Notes under the pieces: model-generated
The model's database searches: none
The model's input: the letters and a program-made list of their open reading frames with translations, nothing else
What the model was told of the DNA's origin: nothing
Source: an uncultured Lachnospiraceae bacterium
Lineage (GTDB): Bacteria > Bacillota > Clostridia > Lachnospirales > Lachnospiraceae
Assembly: GCA_910579465.1 (NCBI GenBank)
Contig: CAJTUB010000001.1
Coordinates: 62,001-126,000 of the forward strand
Length of the DNA: 64,000 nucleotides
Direction: 5' to 3'
Shown: positions 1-7,493 of the stretch, piece after piece
How positions within the stretch are numbered: the first letter of the stretch is position 1
Layout of the letters: each line of letters starts with the position of its first letter
Program-made: the position numbers and the translations under genes

Positions 1-359
1 TAGGTCCTGCGGAGCATTGCCAAAAGCTTTGCCATAAGCACGCTCTGGTCAAAGGGCTTTGCGATAAAATCATCCGCGCCGAGGTTCATTGCCATAATCA
101 GATTCATATTGTCGGCAGCAGAGGAAATGAAAATCACCGGAACCTTGGACACCTTGCGGATTTCGGTGCACCAGTGGTAGCCGTTAAAAAAGGGCAGGGC
201 AATGTCTAACAGGATGATATGGGGATTAAATTCCGAAAACTCCGCCATGACATTCCGGAAGTTTTCAACGCAGCGGACTTCCAGGTTCCACAATTCCGCC
301 TGTACCTTGATTGCTTCTGCAATTCCTCTGTCGTCTTCTATAATCAGTAATCGGTACAT
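1..359 (-). CDS. Response regulator, BceR/GraR-like receiver domain (partial, cut by window edge)
   Basis: The reverse strand encodes an N-terminal receiver domain beginning MYRLLIIEDD. A phosphoacceptor aspartate lies in the HIILLDIALP stretch, and a conserved lysine follows in ADDFIAKPFD. About 119 residues are visible; the DNA-binding domain lies beyond position 1. The start ATG at 359 follows a CAGGAG ribosome binding site. The wording (FISSAADNMN, GADDFIAKPF) resembles regulators of BceRS-type peptide-antibiotic sensing systems, which control ABC exporters in Firmicutes; that subfamily is inferred from memory. It starts only 4 bases after the stop of the MATE pump, so the two are probably co-transcribed. 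The partner kinase would lie outside the window. Confidence 0.85.
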   Translation of the reverse strand, partial: MYRLLIIEDDRGIAEAIKVQAELWNLEVRCVENFRNVMAEFSEFNPHIILLDIALPFFNGYHWCTEIRKVSKVPVIFISSAADNMNLIMAMNLGADDFIAKPFDQSVLMAKLLAMLRRT

Positions 360-363
360 AGGT

Positions 364-1746
364 TTACTCCTGTCCTTTGATTTTTTTCAGCCATTTCCCG
401 CTCCGGAGCCGGAAGAAGCACCAGACGCATTTGATAATCTGGTCAATCTTTAACAGGGTGTAAATCCAGAAGGACGGCCAGTGGAAAACGAGTCCTGCGA
501 GGGCGCCGAGCGGAACCGAGGCAACCCATAGAAACAGGATATCGCCTGCCATCAGGAACTTGGTATCACCGCCTGCCCGTAAAACTCCCTTTGTCAGAAT
601 GGAGTTCATGGACTGGAAGATAACAATAAACAGGATGGCGTTCATTAAGTCCTTTGCAATCAGCTTAGCCTCCGGGGAAACCTTGTAATAGGCAATAATC
701 GGGTCCCGCAGCAACAGGATGATGAGCGCTGCGAAGCAGCCGATGACAAAGCCCATCCAGAGGAAGGCATAGCCCTGCTTCTGCGCTTTTTCGTAGTCTC
801 CCTCACCCATCGTATGACCGGTAATGATTCCGCTGGCGTTACAGATGCCCTGGACTAATACGGAGCTGAGCTGCTGCACTACGACGGTAACGGAGTTCGC
901 CGCGACGAACGCCTTGCCAATCCGTCCCATGACCATCGCCACCGCGTTGTTGCCGAACGCCAGAAGGGCGTCGCTGATTAGAACAGGGATGCTGATACGG
1001 ATGTATTCGCCGAGCAGGTCCCTGCACCGCATCGTAATGTCCCGCAGGCGGTAACGGATGCGCTTGTCGATAAAGAAGAAGTAGCCGCAGATAAAGCAGA
1101 GCTCAAAGACACGCGCAATCAGGGTGCCAAGTGCGGCACCTGCAATCTCCATACGCGGCGCGCCCAATTTACCGAAGATAAATACCCAGTTAAAGAAGAC
1201 ATTTACGAAAAATGCGGAAATGGAGCAGTACAGCGGAATCCGTACCTGGCCTACGGTACGCAGCACAATCGTGCAGGTCAGGGACAGCCCCATGCACAGA
1301 TAGGTCGGAATCATCCAGTTTAAGTAGGTGACGCCGTGCCGGATGATTTCGGTCTCATCGGAATAAATCAGCATAATCAGGTCCGGCCAGAAGATAGTTG
1401 CCACGGTAAAGACAGTGGCAAAAATAAAGCAGAAGCGGAGCATAATCGTAATGGTCTTCTTTAAGGAAGACTTATCCTGCATGCCCCAGAACCTTGAGGT
1501 CAGAACAGAGGCACCCATGCCGATACCCATGCAGCAAATCATAAAGATGTTGATAAACTGTCCGGCAAGAGAGGCGGCGGAAAGCTGGTCGTCGCCCATG
1601 CTGCTCAGCATGATGGTGTCCATCAGGTTAATGCCGACCGTAATCAGGGACTGTAAAGAGACCGGAATGGCAATCCTTGCCATGCGGCCGTAGAGTTCCT
1701 TTGTTCCGAAATATTCCTTATACTTCCATTCTTTTTTCTTCATCAT
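364..1746 (-). CDS. MATE family multidrug/cation antiporter
   Basis: This 460-residue protein has about 12 hydrophobic segments, the usual size for MATE exporters, which expel cationic drugs or metabolites in exchange for Na+ or H+. The N-terminal part carries the family pattern around MDTIMLSSMGDDQLSAAS, and a matching pattern begins the second half, consistent with two six-helix bundles. The start ATG at 1746 is preceded by AAAGGAA. The response regulator gene follows 4 bases after its stop. Substrate cannot be read from the sequence. It differs clearly from the second MATE protein encoded at 2394. Confidence 0.9.
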   Translation of the reverse strand: MMKKKEWKYKEYFGTKELYGRMARIAIPVSLQSLITVGINLMDTIMLSSMGDDQLSAASLAGQFINIFMICCMGIGMGASVLTSRFWGMQDKSSLKKTITIMLRFCFIFATVFTVATIFWPDLIMLIYSDETEIIRHGVTYLNWMIPTYLCMGLSLTCTIVLRTVGQVRIPLYCSISAFFVNVFFNWVFIFGKLGAPRMEIAGAALGTLIARVFELCFICGYFFFIDKRIRYRLRDITMRCRDLLGEYIRISIPVLISDALLAFGNNAVAMVMGRIGKAFVAANSVTVVVQQLSSVLVQGICNASGIITGHTMGEGDYEKAQKQGYAFLWMGFVIGCFAALIILLLRDPIIAYYKVSPEAKLIAKDLMNAILFIVIFQSMNSILTKGVLRAGGDTKFLMAGDILFLWVASVPLGALAGLVFHWPSFWIYTLLKIDQIIKCVWCFFRLRSGKWLKKIKGQE

Positions 1747-1859
1747 AGTACCCGGTTCCTTTAATTAATATGTAGTAATGATAGCGAGATATAATTCTAT
1801 TTTATCACGGAATGCGTCCGGTGTCTATTTGAAAAAAGGATTATTTTAAAGACCCGCTA

Positions 1860-1888
1860 TTGACATTAGTCTGATTTCATACTACAAT
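1860..1888 (+). promoter_or_regulatory. Sigma-A promoter of the marR-MATE operon with repeated AGTCTGATTTC
   Basis: TTGACA at 1860-1865 and TACAAT at 1883-1888 are separated by 17 bases. The 11-base sequence AGTCTGATTTC occurs inside the spacer (1868-1878) and again at 1895-1905, a period of 27 bases, placing the second copy at about the transcription start. This is a plausible autoregulatory MarR operator, although MarR sites are more often palindromes. Confidence 0.75.
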
Positions 1889-1927
1889 AAGAAAAGTCTG
1901 ATTTCGGACAACGGAGGAGGTATGCGT

Positions 1928-2374
1928 ATGGATGTAACAGATATCAGGAGATTTAACCATCTTACCGCGGAGATTGACGCGGCTTATCACGAAATGGCGC
2001 TCCGGTTCGGCTTATCCGACAGTGCAATGCTGATTTTATATACGATTTGCGTGAACGGGGAGAGCTGTCCGCTGAACGAGATTATAAAGCTGTCGGGCAT
2101 GAGCAAGCAGACGATACATTCCTCCCTGCATAAGTTAGAGAAGGAAGGGACGGTTGTCCTGGAGCAGCTTGATGCAAAGAAAAAGACGGTCCGCCTTACG
2201 ACTCAGGGGAAGGCGCTTGCAGATGCTACGGCTGTCCGTATCGTCCGTCTGGAAAATGAGATTTTTGCTTCCTGGACAAAGGAGGAGAGGGAGCTGTATA
2301 TCGGGCTGACAAAGCGGTATCTGGAGGAGTTTAAGGAGAGGGCGGGACTTTCGGGAGCCTCCCGTGGAGAATAG
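1928..2374 (+). CDS. MarR family winged-helix transcriptional regulator
   Basis: About 148 residues with a MarR winged-helix fold: the recognition region is LNEIIKLSGMSKQTIHSSLHKLEKEG, followed by the wing around DAKKKTVRLTTQGKALAD. MarR proteins are dimeric repressors, often of the efflux gene next door and released by the pump's substrate. An ATG at 1922 sits only one base after GGAGGAGG, whereas the ATG at 1928 has a 7-base spacing, so 1928 is preferred. The downstream MATE gene starts 20 bases after its stop (a GTG inside this gene at 2364 is an alternative), consistent with an autoregulated operon. Confidence 0.9.
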   Translation: MDVTDIRRFNHLTAEIDAAYHEMALRFGLSDSAMLILYTICVNGESCPLNEIIKLSGMSKQTIHSSLHKLEKEGTVVLEQLDAKKKTVRLTTQGKALADATAVRIVRLENEIFASWTKEERELYIGLTKRYLEEFKERAGLSGASRGE

Positions 2375-2393
2375 GAAAGAGAGGATAGAAAAA

Positions 2394-3722
2394 ATGAAGA
2401 TTCAGCTATCGGATCATTTTACTTATAAAAAGCTGCTGCGTTTTACGCTCCCGTCGATTGTGATGATGATTTTTACATCGATTTACAGTGTGATTGACGG
2501 GTTTTTTGTTTCAAACTTTGCCGGGAAGACGCCCTTTGCCGCGGTAAACCTGATTATGCCGTTTTTGATGATTATCGGCTCGGTAGGCTTTATGTTCGGT
2601 GCGGGCGGAAGCGCACTGATTGCCAAGACGCTCGGAGAGGGCAAGAAGGAAAAGGCAAATGAGATTTTTTCCTTGATTGTCTATACGGTTCTGGGCTGCG
2701 GCGTGGTATTTGCCCTGCTGGGGATTGTGTTTCTGCGCCCGATTGCGGTTTTGCTGGGGGCAGAAGGGGAAATGCTTACGAACTGTGTTATTTACGGGAG
2801 GATTATTTTGCTGGCGCTTCCTGCCTTTATGCTGCAGTATGCATTCCAGAGCTTTTTTTCGCTTGCGGAAAAGCCGCAGTACGGGCTTGTAGTCACCGTT
2901 GCGGCAGGATTGACCAATATTGCGCTGGATGCACTGTTTGTCGCAGTGTTCCGCTGGGGACTCGTCGGTGCGGCGGCAGCGACCGCGTTCAGCCAGGCAG
3001 TCGGAGGCTTTGTCCCGCTGTTCTACTTTTTCCGCCGCAATGGGAGTCTGCTGCGGCTCGGAAAGACAAGGCTTGACGGAAGGGCGCTTTTACATGCTTC
3101 TTTTAACGGGATTTCGGAGCTGCTGTCCAATATTTCGTTTTCCTTCGTTGCGATTCTTTATAATGCGCAGCTTATGAGCTATGCGGGGGAAAACGGGGTT
3201 GCTGCCTATGGCGTCCTGATGTATGTCAGCATGATTTTTTCCGCCGTTTTCGTCGGATACTCGATGGGAAGCGCGCCGGTAACGGGGTATCACTACGGGG
3301 CGGAGAACCATGCGGAGCTGAAAAGCCTTTTAAGGAAAAGTCTTGGAATCATCAGTATTTTCTCCGTCGCAATGTTTGCGCTCGGAGAGGGTCTTGCCTA
3401 CCCGTTGACAAAGCTTTTTGTCGGATACGATAAAGCGCTTATGGAGCTGACGTTAAGAGGATTTTTGTTTTTCTCGTTTTCGTTTTTATTTTTTGGAATT
3501 TCGATTTACGGCTCCTCCTTTTTTACGGCGCTCAATAACGGACCGGTATCCGCGCTGATTTCCTTTCTGCGTACGATGGTGTTCCAGGTTGCAGCGGTGC
3601 TTTTGCTTCCCCGTATCTGGGATATTGACGGAATCTGGCTTTCCATTGTTGCCGCAGAGGTCATGGCGGTGCTTGTAACGGCAGTGCTGCTTGTCCTGAA
3701 GCGGAAAAAGTATCATTATTAG
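2394..3722 (+). CDS. MATE family efflux transporter (second, MarR-linked)
   Basis: A 442-residue MATE-type membrane protein beginning MKIQLSDHFTYKKLLRF, with about 12 membrane segments and the family pattern VIDGFFVSNFAGKTPFAAVN. The ATG at 2394 is chosen because AGAGAGG lies 9 bases upstream; a GTG at 2364 would overlap marR and has no good binding site. It follows the MarR gene directly and is likely its regulatory target. Its drug or metabolite substrate cannot be deduced. No strong terminator is visible before purC. Confidence 0.9.
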   Translation: MKIQLSDHFTYKKLLRFTLPSIVMMIFTSIYSVIDGFFVSNFAGKTPFAAVNLIMPFLMIIGSVGFMFGAGGSALIAKTLGEGKKEKANEIFSLIVYTVLGCGVVFALLGIVFLRPIAVLLGAEGEMLTNCVIYGRIILLALPAFMLQYAFQSFFSLAEKPQYGLVVTVAAGLTNIALDALFVAVFRWGLVGAAAATAFSQAVGGFVPLFYFFRRNGSLLRLGKTRLDGRALLHASFNGISELLSNISFSFVAILYNAQLMSYAGENGVAAYGVLMYVSMIFSAVFVGYSMGSAPVTGYHYGAENHAELKSLLRKSLGIISIFSVAMFALGEGLAYPLTKLFVGYDKALMELTLRGFLFFSFSFLFFGISIYGSSFFTALNNGPVSALISFLRTMVFQVAAVLLLPRIWDIDGIWLSIVAAEVMAVLVTAVLLVLKRKKYHY

Positions 3723-3835
3723 GTGCCTTTGGGGGGATACGACGGCTTTTACAAGCGTGGTGTTGCCGGAATTTTATTACTGTAAAAAGGGCGGGCTGAT
3801 TTATTTTTGCATGTATGAACCGGCGAAAAAACAGA

Positions 3836-3864
3836 TTGTCAACCGGAAAAATTTGTGCTATAGT
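3836..3864 (+). promoter_or_regulatory. Promoter of purC
   Basis: TTGTCA (3836-3841) and TATAGT (3859-3864) have a 17-base spacer, about 50 bases before the purC start. No purine riboswitch or obvious PurR box is visible between 3723 and 3914. Confidence 0.7.
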
Positions 3865-3914
3865 ATTTTTATTATGGATAAAAAATTGATTAGTAAGCGC
3901 AGGAGGACATGGAA

Positions 3915-4598
3915 ATGAAGAAGATTTATGAAGGCAAGACAAAGGATGTATTCAGCCTGGACAACGGAAACGTAATGCTGAAGTTTAAGGACGACTGTAC
4001 CGGGAAGGACGGCGTATTTGACCCGGGCGAGAACAGCGTCGGTCTGACGATTGAGGGTATCGGTAAGGCAAACCTCCAGACCTCGGTGCATTACTTTGAG
4101 CTGTTAAAGAAGGCAGGTATCAAGACGCATTATGTGAGCGCGGATGTCGAGAATGCGACGATGGAGGTGCTTCCTGCGACAGTGTTCGGACATGGTCTTG
4201 AGGTAATCTGCCGTCTGGTTGCGACCGGTAGCTTTATCCGCAGATATGGGGAGTATATGAAGGACGGCACGGTTCTTGAGGGCGGCTATGTGGAGTGTAC
4301 CTTTAAGAATGACGCTTTAGGCGACCCGCTCGTTACCTCCGAGGGGCTTGCAGCACTCGGCATTATGACGCCGGAGATGTTTGCAAGTATGAAGGAACAG
4401 ACCTTAAAGATTACGAAGATTGTTGCAGACGATTTAAAGTCGATTGGGCTTGACCTTTGGGATATTAAGTTTGAGTTCGGTTACAATAACAACGAGGTAA
4501 TTCTGATTGATGAGATTGCTTCCGGCAATATGCGCGTGTATAAGGACGGAAAGATTGTAGAGCCGGTAGAGCTGACCAAGTTAATTTTAAACAGATAA
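3915..4598 (+). CDS. purC: Phosphoribosylaminoimidazole-succinocarboxamide synthase (SAICAR synthetase)
   Basis: PurC joins aspartate to CAIR using ATP in the eighth step of IMP synthesis, in the cytoplasm. The protein starts KKIYEGKTKDVF, the conserved ATP-binding beginning of the family, and contains EVICRLVATGSFIRRYG and the C-terminal LIDEIASGNMRVYKDG region. At 227 residues it is full length for the short bacterial type. AGGAGG at 3901-3906 gives 8-base spacing to the ATG at 3915; the ATG at 3909 is too close. It stands alone here with its own promoter and a strong terminator, not within a pur operon. Confidence 0.95.
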   Translation: MKKIYEGKTKDVFSLDNGNVMLKFKDDCTGKDGVFDPGENSVGLTIEGIGKANLQTSVHYFELLKKAGIKTHYVSADVENATMEVLPATVFGHGLEVICRLVATGSFIRRYGEYMKDGTVLEGGYVECTFKNDALGDPLVTSEGLAALGIMTPEMFASMKEQTLKITKIVADDLKSIGLDLWDIKFEFGYNNNEVILIDEIASGNMRVYKDGKIVEPVELTKLILNR

Positions 4599-4643
4599 TA
4601 TGAATCCGGCCAGAGTGCCGCAGGCTTTGCCAAAGGAATCAGC

Positions 4644-4695
4644 TGCCCCCGGACAAGCGTTTTTGGGAACGTTTTGCTCCGGGGGCAGGTTTTCT
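4644..4695 (+). terminator. Intrinsic terminator after purC
   Basis: The arms TGCCCCCGGA (4644-4653) and TCCGGGGGCA (4678-4687) form a perfect 10-bp stem, followed by GGTTTTCTT. Confidence 0.85.
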
Positions 4696-4737
4696 TCCAC
4701 TTAGGATGTCTGTCTGCGGAGGCAGGCGGTGGAAGCG

Positions 4738-5001
4738 TTACTTTGATTTTGGATTACGGTTAGTGCCGTTGGCGGCAAATTCATACTCCATATCATACAG
4801 ATCATGATAGGATTCCAGCTCCGCATCGCTTGCAGGCGGATGATACATCATGCCGGTCAGCTCTGTGGCAGAGCTTACGTTCATGGTATCCAGGTCCGGA
4901 AAATCATCAGCTGCCGGAGCCGCCCTCCGGCTGGTTTTTTTGGACGCCGGCATTTGCAGCTTAGCGCCCTTTTTTTCCTGGGTTGTTGTTTCCTGTGACA
5001 A
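4738..5001 (-). CDS. Small conserved hypothetical protein, TTG start
   Basis: An acidic, probably cytoplasmic protein of about 87 residues with the stretches DLDTMNVSSATELTGMMYHP and SYHDLYDMEYEF. It reminds me of short uncharacterised Lachnospiraceae proteins with an ATE-TG-motif, but I cannot name a family or function. A TTG at 5001 is favoured because AAAGGTGG lies about 8-10 bases upstream; an ATG at 5064 would add 21 residues but has its purine-rich stretch directly against the codon. The chosen start lies inside one arm of a perfect inverted repeat (4992-5036). It converges with purC and diverges from the YjbR-type gene. Confidence 0.55.
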   Translation of the reverse strand: MSQETTTQEKKGAKLQMPASKKTSRRAAPAADDFPDLDTMNVSSATELTGMMYHPPASDAELESYHDLYDMEYEFAANGTNRNPKSK

Positions 5002-5036
5002 AAAAATACACCACCTTTCTGAAGGGTTGTCACAGG
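4992..5036 (-). promoter_or_regulatory. Inverted repeat enclosing the start region of the small protein gene
   Basis: CCTGTGACA (4992-5000) and TGTCACAGG (5028-5036) are perfect complements, extendable by one pair. On the reverse-strand transcript the loop holds the ribosome binding site and the 3' arm holds the TTG start, so folding could hide initiation. It could equally be a protein operator at DNA level. Confidence 0.5.
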
Positions 5037-5144
5037 TAGTGTGTCCGGCAGAAAAGCGGCTCATTCCTTTGCGGTACAGGGGAGTTTTGGCAGGAAAATA
5101 GAACTGTGCTGCGGGTAAATTGTTTGGTTAAGGAGGAAAATTTT

Positions 5145-5501
5145 ATGACAAAACGGGAGGAAGTGCTTGCCTACGGACTGTCGTTCCCGGACGTCTATGT
5201 TGATACGCCGTTCCACGATACGAACTGGGTACTGCTCCGCTGTAAGAAGAATAAAAAGGCATTTGCATGGACCTATGAGCGCAACGGGATAATGTGTGTC
5301 AATGTAAAAGTGAATCCGGAGTGGCGGGATTTCTTCCGGACGGCATATCCCTCCGTGCTTCCGGGATACCATCAGAACAAGGAGCACTGGAACACAATCC
5401 TGCTCGACGGTACCATACCGGAAGCCGAGATAAAGCGGATGATAGCGGAAAGCTATGACCTGCTTGCACCGAAGGATAAGAGGAAGCAGAAGAAGGGGTG
5501 A
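5145..5501 (+). CDS. MmcQ/YjbR family protein
   Basis: A 118-residue protein with the YjbR/CyaY-like fold pattern: EEVLAYGLSFPDVYVDTPFH near the start, NVKVNPEWRDFF in the middle and a HWNTILLDGTIP segment near residue 85. Members are small, often stand-alone and of unknown biochemical role; some are annotated as DNA-binding on structural grounds only. AGGAGG at 5131-5136 has 8-base spacing to the ATG at 5145, which excludes the in-frame ATG at 5106. The C-terminus is rich in lysine. It converges on the cyclophilin gene with 21 bases between. Confidence 0.8.
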   Translation: MTKREEVLAYGLSFPDVYVDTPFHDTNWVLLRCKKNKKAFAWTYERNGIMCVNVKVNPEWRDFFRTAYPSVLPGYHQNKEHWNTILLDGTIPEAEIKRMIAESYDLLAPKDKRKQKKG

Positions 5502-5522
5502 ACCCAAAAGCTGCCCCGTATT

Positions 5523-6161
5523 TTATTCGACCATACGGATTTCTTTGATGACCGGCTGGTTTTCTGCGGCAACTGTGCCGTCGGAGTCAATGACCGGCGT
5601 GTTTTCACAGATGGCGTCTACGACGTCCATTCCGTCGGTTACAACACCGAACGCCGCATACTTTCCGTCCAGAAATGCAGAGTCCTCGTGTACGATAAAG
5701 AACTGGCAGCTTGCACTGTCATGAGGGTTTGCGCGTGCCATCGAAATGACACCCCGTGTGTGGGAGAGGTTGTTTTCGATGCCGTTTTCAGAAAACTCGC
5801 CCTGGACGTTGCGCTTTGCTTTCCCGCTGCCGTCGCCCTCCGGGTCGCCGCCCTGTATCATAAAGCCGCTGTAAACGCGGTGGAAGGTCAGACCGTCGTA
5901 AAAGCCTTCCTTTACAAGATTTACGAAATTGGTAACCGTTGCCGGTGCCGTATCGGCATCCAGGGTCAGGGCAATCGTGCCATAGTCCTTTACCTCGATT
6001 TCTACCTTGTATTCACCCGAAAGAAGTCCCTCCGAGGTATTGGTAAGAAGAGAGGTGTCGTCTGCCGTATCGTCTTTTTTATCTGCCTCGTCTTTTTTGC
6101 ATGCTGCCACGGAAAAGAGCAGGACAAAGAGGGTAAGAAGGAAAAGTAATTTCTTTTTCAT
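5523..6161 (-). CDS. Peptidyl-prolyl cis-trans isomerase, cyclophilin-type lipoprotein
   Basis: The protein begins MKKKLLFLLTLFVLLFSVAAC, a lipoprotein signal with cysteine 21 as the lipid site, followed by an acidic linker. A compact cyclophilin domain follows with family motifs FVNLVKEGFYDGLTFHRV, GFMIQGGDPEGDG, GVISMARA and SCQFFIV. It should act outside the membrane as a proline isomerase assisting folding of secreted proteins. The ATG at 6161 has GGAGG 6 bases upstream; the longer reading from 6176 would spoil the signal peptide. Length (212) is typical for exported clostridial cyclophilins. Confidence 0.92.
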   Translation of the reverse strand: MKKKLLFLLTLFVLLFSVAACKKDEADKKDDTADDTSLLTNTSEGLLSGEYKVEIEVKDYGTIALTLDADTAPATVTNFVNLVKEGFYDGLTFHRVYSGFMIQGGDPEGDGSGKAKRNVQGEFSENGIENNLSHTRGVISMARANPHDSASCQFFIVHEDSAFLDGKYAAFGVVTDGMDVVDAICENTPVIDSDGTVAAENQPVIKEIRMVE

Positions 6162-6265
6162 AAAAGCCTCCATCATCTGATAAAATCGTTTGTTGCTTTG
6201 TCCATCTTAGCAGAAAAATGTGTGCAATGTGTGTTTTAGGAGAGGCGAAATCATGCCCCGTAGCG

Positions 6266-6799
6266 CTACTGCAGGGGATTTGACTCCGGCATCGTCAGAA
6301 ACCGGTCGGACAGCTGATAAGGTGTTCCATCCTTATCGGTAAACGTAAGTGCTAAATCGCCCGTTTCCCATCCGGAAGTGTCGGAAAAATTTGTCAGCAG
6401 TTCTTTTAAATAAGCTTCCGGGTCCTCCAGTTCAGAGAGCGCCGGCAGGGTTCCTGCTTCGATTGCCTTACTATAGTCGTCCAGCTCCTTTTCACTGATT
6501 CCTCCCGTGGAAGGATATAAATCAGAAGAACCGGCAGAGGAGCCTTCTGTAAAATGCCAGCCGTTTTTCCCGTTCTCAAAGTTTTCAATTTTAATGGAGC
6601 TTCCCACATATTCCAAGTCAAAACCAGCCTCCCGCAGAAGAATTCCTGTTTGTTGGGAGAGAGCATTGGCTGGCTGTGAGAGAGCGTTATTTGGCTGCGG
6701 GGCTTTGCCGCCGTCTGTGGAAGGGGACGGGGAAAGGCAGCCGGAAAATGACAGTGTAAGACTAAGGCAGAATACCCCGTAGAGTGTTTTTCGTTTCAT
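6266..6799 (-). CDS. Uncharacterised lipoprotein of the RR/HK/ABC operon
   Basis: A 177-residue protein with a lipoprotein signal (LSLTLSFSGC, cysteine about 21), then a proline/serine-rich linker containing a duplicated NALSQ unit, then a soluble domain I do not recognise. Its start overlaps the stop of the ATPase gene by 4 bases (ATGA), so translation is probably coupled. It is the last gene of the five-gene operon beginning at 10749. A role as an extracytoplasmic accessory or substrate-capture subunit of the FtsX-type ABC system is an inference from position only. Confidence 0.75.
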   Translation of the reverse strand: MKRKTLYGVFCLSLTLSFSGCLSPSPSTDGGKAPQPNNALSQPANALSQQTGILLREAGFDLEYVGSSIKIENFENGKNGWHFTEGSSAGSSDLYPSTGGISEKELDDYSKAIEAGTLPALSELEDPEAYLKELLTNFSDTSGWETGDLALTFTDKDGTPYQLSDRFLTMPESNPLQ

Positions 6800-7488
6800 G
6801 CTGTTACCTCCTTTGTTTCCTGTATATGAATTGTAATCAGCTTTCCTGCGGACAGCCCGAGGACTTCATCGGCATAAGAGGCTGCCCTGTGGGAATGTGT
6901 AACGAGGATGACACAGAGGCGCTCCTTCTTCACAAAGCCCGTCAGGAGCTTCATAATATCAGTTTCCGTAGTTTCATCCAGATTTCCGGTCGGTTCATCC
7001 GCAATCAAAATGCCGGGATGATGGGAAAGGGCTCTTGCAATGCCGGTCCGCTGCTGTTCCCCGCCGGAAAGCTTCAATATCTTTCTGTCAGCGGTCTCCC
7101 GTGGAATGCCGACTCTTTCAAGCAGCTGGTAGGCTGCCTCTTTTTTATTGCGGCACTTTTCCTTCGCAAGCTGCATGGCAAGAACTACATTTTCTACTGC
7201 GGTAGCGTTCAGCAAAAGATTATAGCTTTGGAACACTACGCCGATGTCCGAAGCGCGGTAATGGTTCCGGTCGATTTTTTTCAGGTCGTTTCCCGCATAG
7301 CAGACGGAGCCCTTCGTGCAGACATCAATGCCGGATAGCAGGGAGAGCAGCGTTGTCTTACCGGCACCGGATTTCCCGGTCACCGCATACATTTTTCCGG
7401 CCTCAAAGTCCGCCGTAATATCACGAAGTACGGGGGAAGCCGATTTTTCATAGGTATAGGAAACATGGTCTAAGTGAAGCAGGCTCAT
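6796..7488 (-). CDS. ABC transporter ATP-binding protein, MacB/LolD type
   Basis: This 230-residue ATPase has Walker A GKSGAGKT, a Q-loop at VVFQSYNLL, the signature LSGGEQQRTGIARA, Walker B ILIADEPTGNLDE and an H-loop LVTHSHRAA. The combination with the adjacent FtsX-like permease defines a type VII (MacB-type) ABC system, which transmits force to extracytoplasmic partners or exports peptides and lipoproteins rather than importing nutrients. It follows the permease by 5 bases and overlaps the lipoprotein by 4. The upstream two-component genes probably control it. Confidence 0.92.
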   Translation of the reverse strand: MSLLHLDHVSYTYEKSASPVLRDITADFEAGKMYAVTGKSGAGKTTLLSLLSGIDVCTKGSVCYAGNDLKKIDRNHYRASDIGVVFQSYNLLLNATAVENVVLAMQLAKEKCRNKKEAAYQLLERVGIPRETADRKILKLSGGEQQRTGIARALSHHPGILIADEPTGNLDETTETDIMKLLTGFVKKERLCVILVTHSHRAASYADEVLGLSAGKLITIHIQETKEVTA

Positions 7489-7493
7489 ATGCG

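Noticed and set aside
4738..5064. Longer start (ATG 5064) for the small conserved protein
   Set aside because: Its purine-rich stretch touches the codon; the TTG at 5001 has a better-spaced site. Not excluded.
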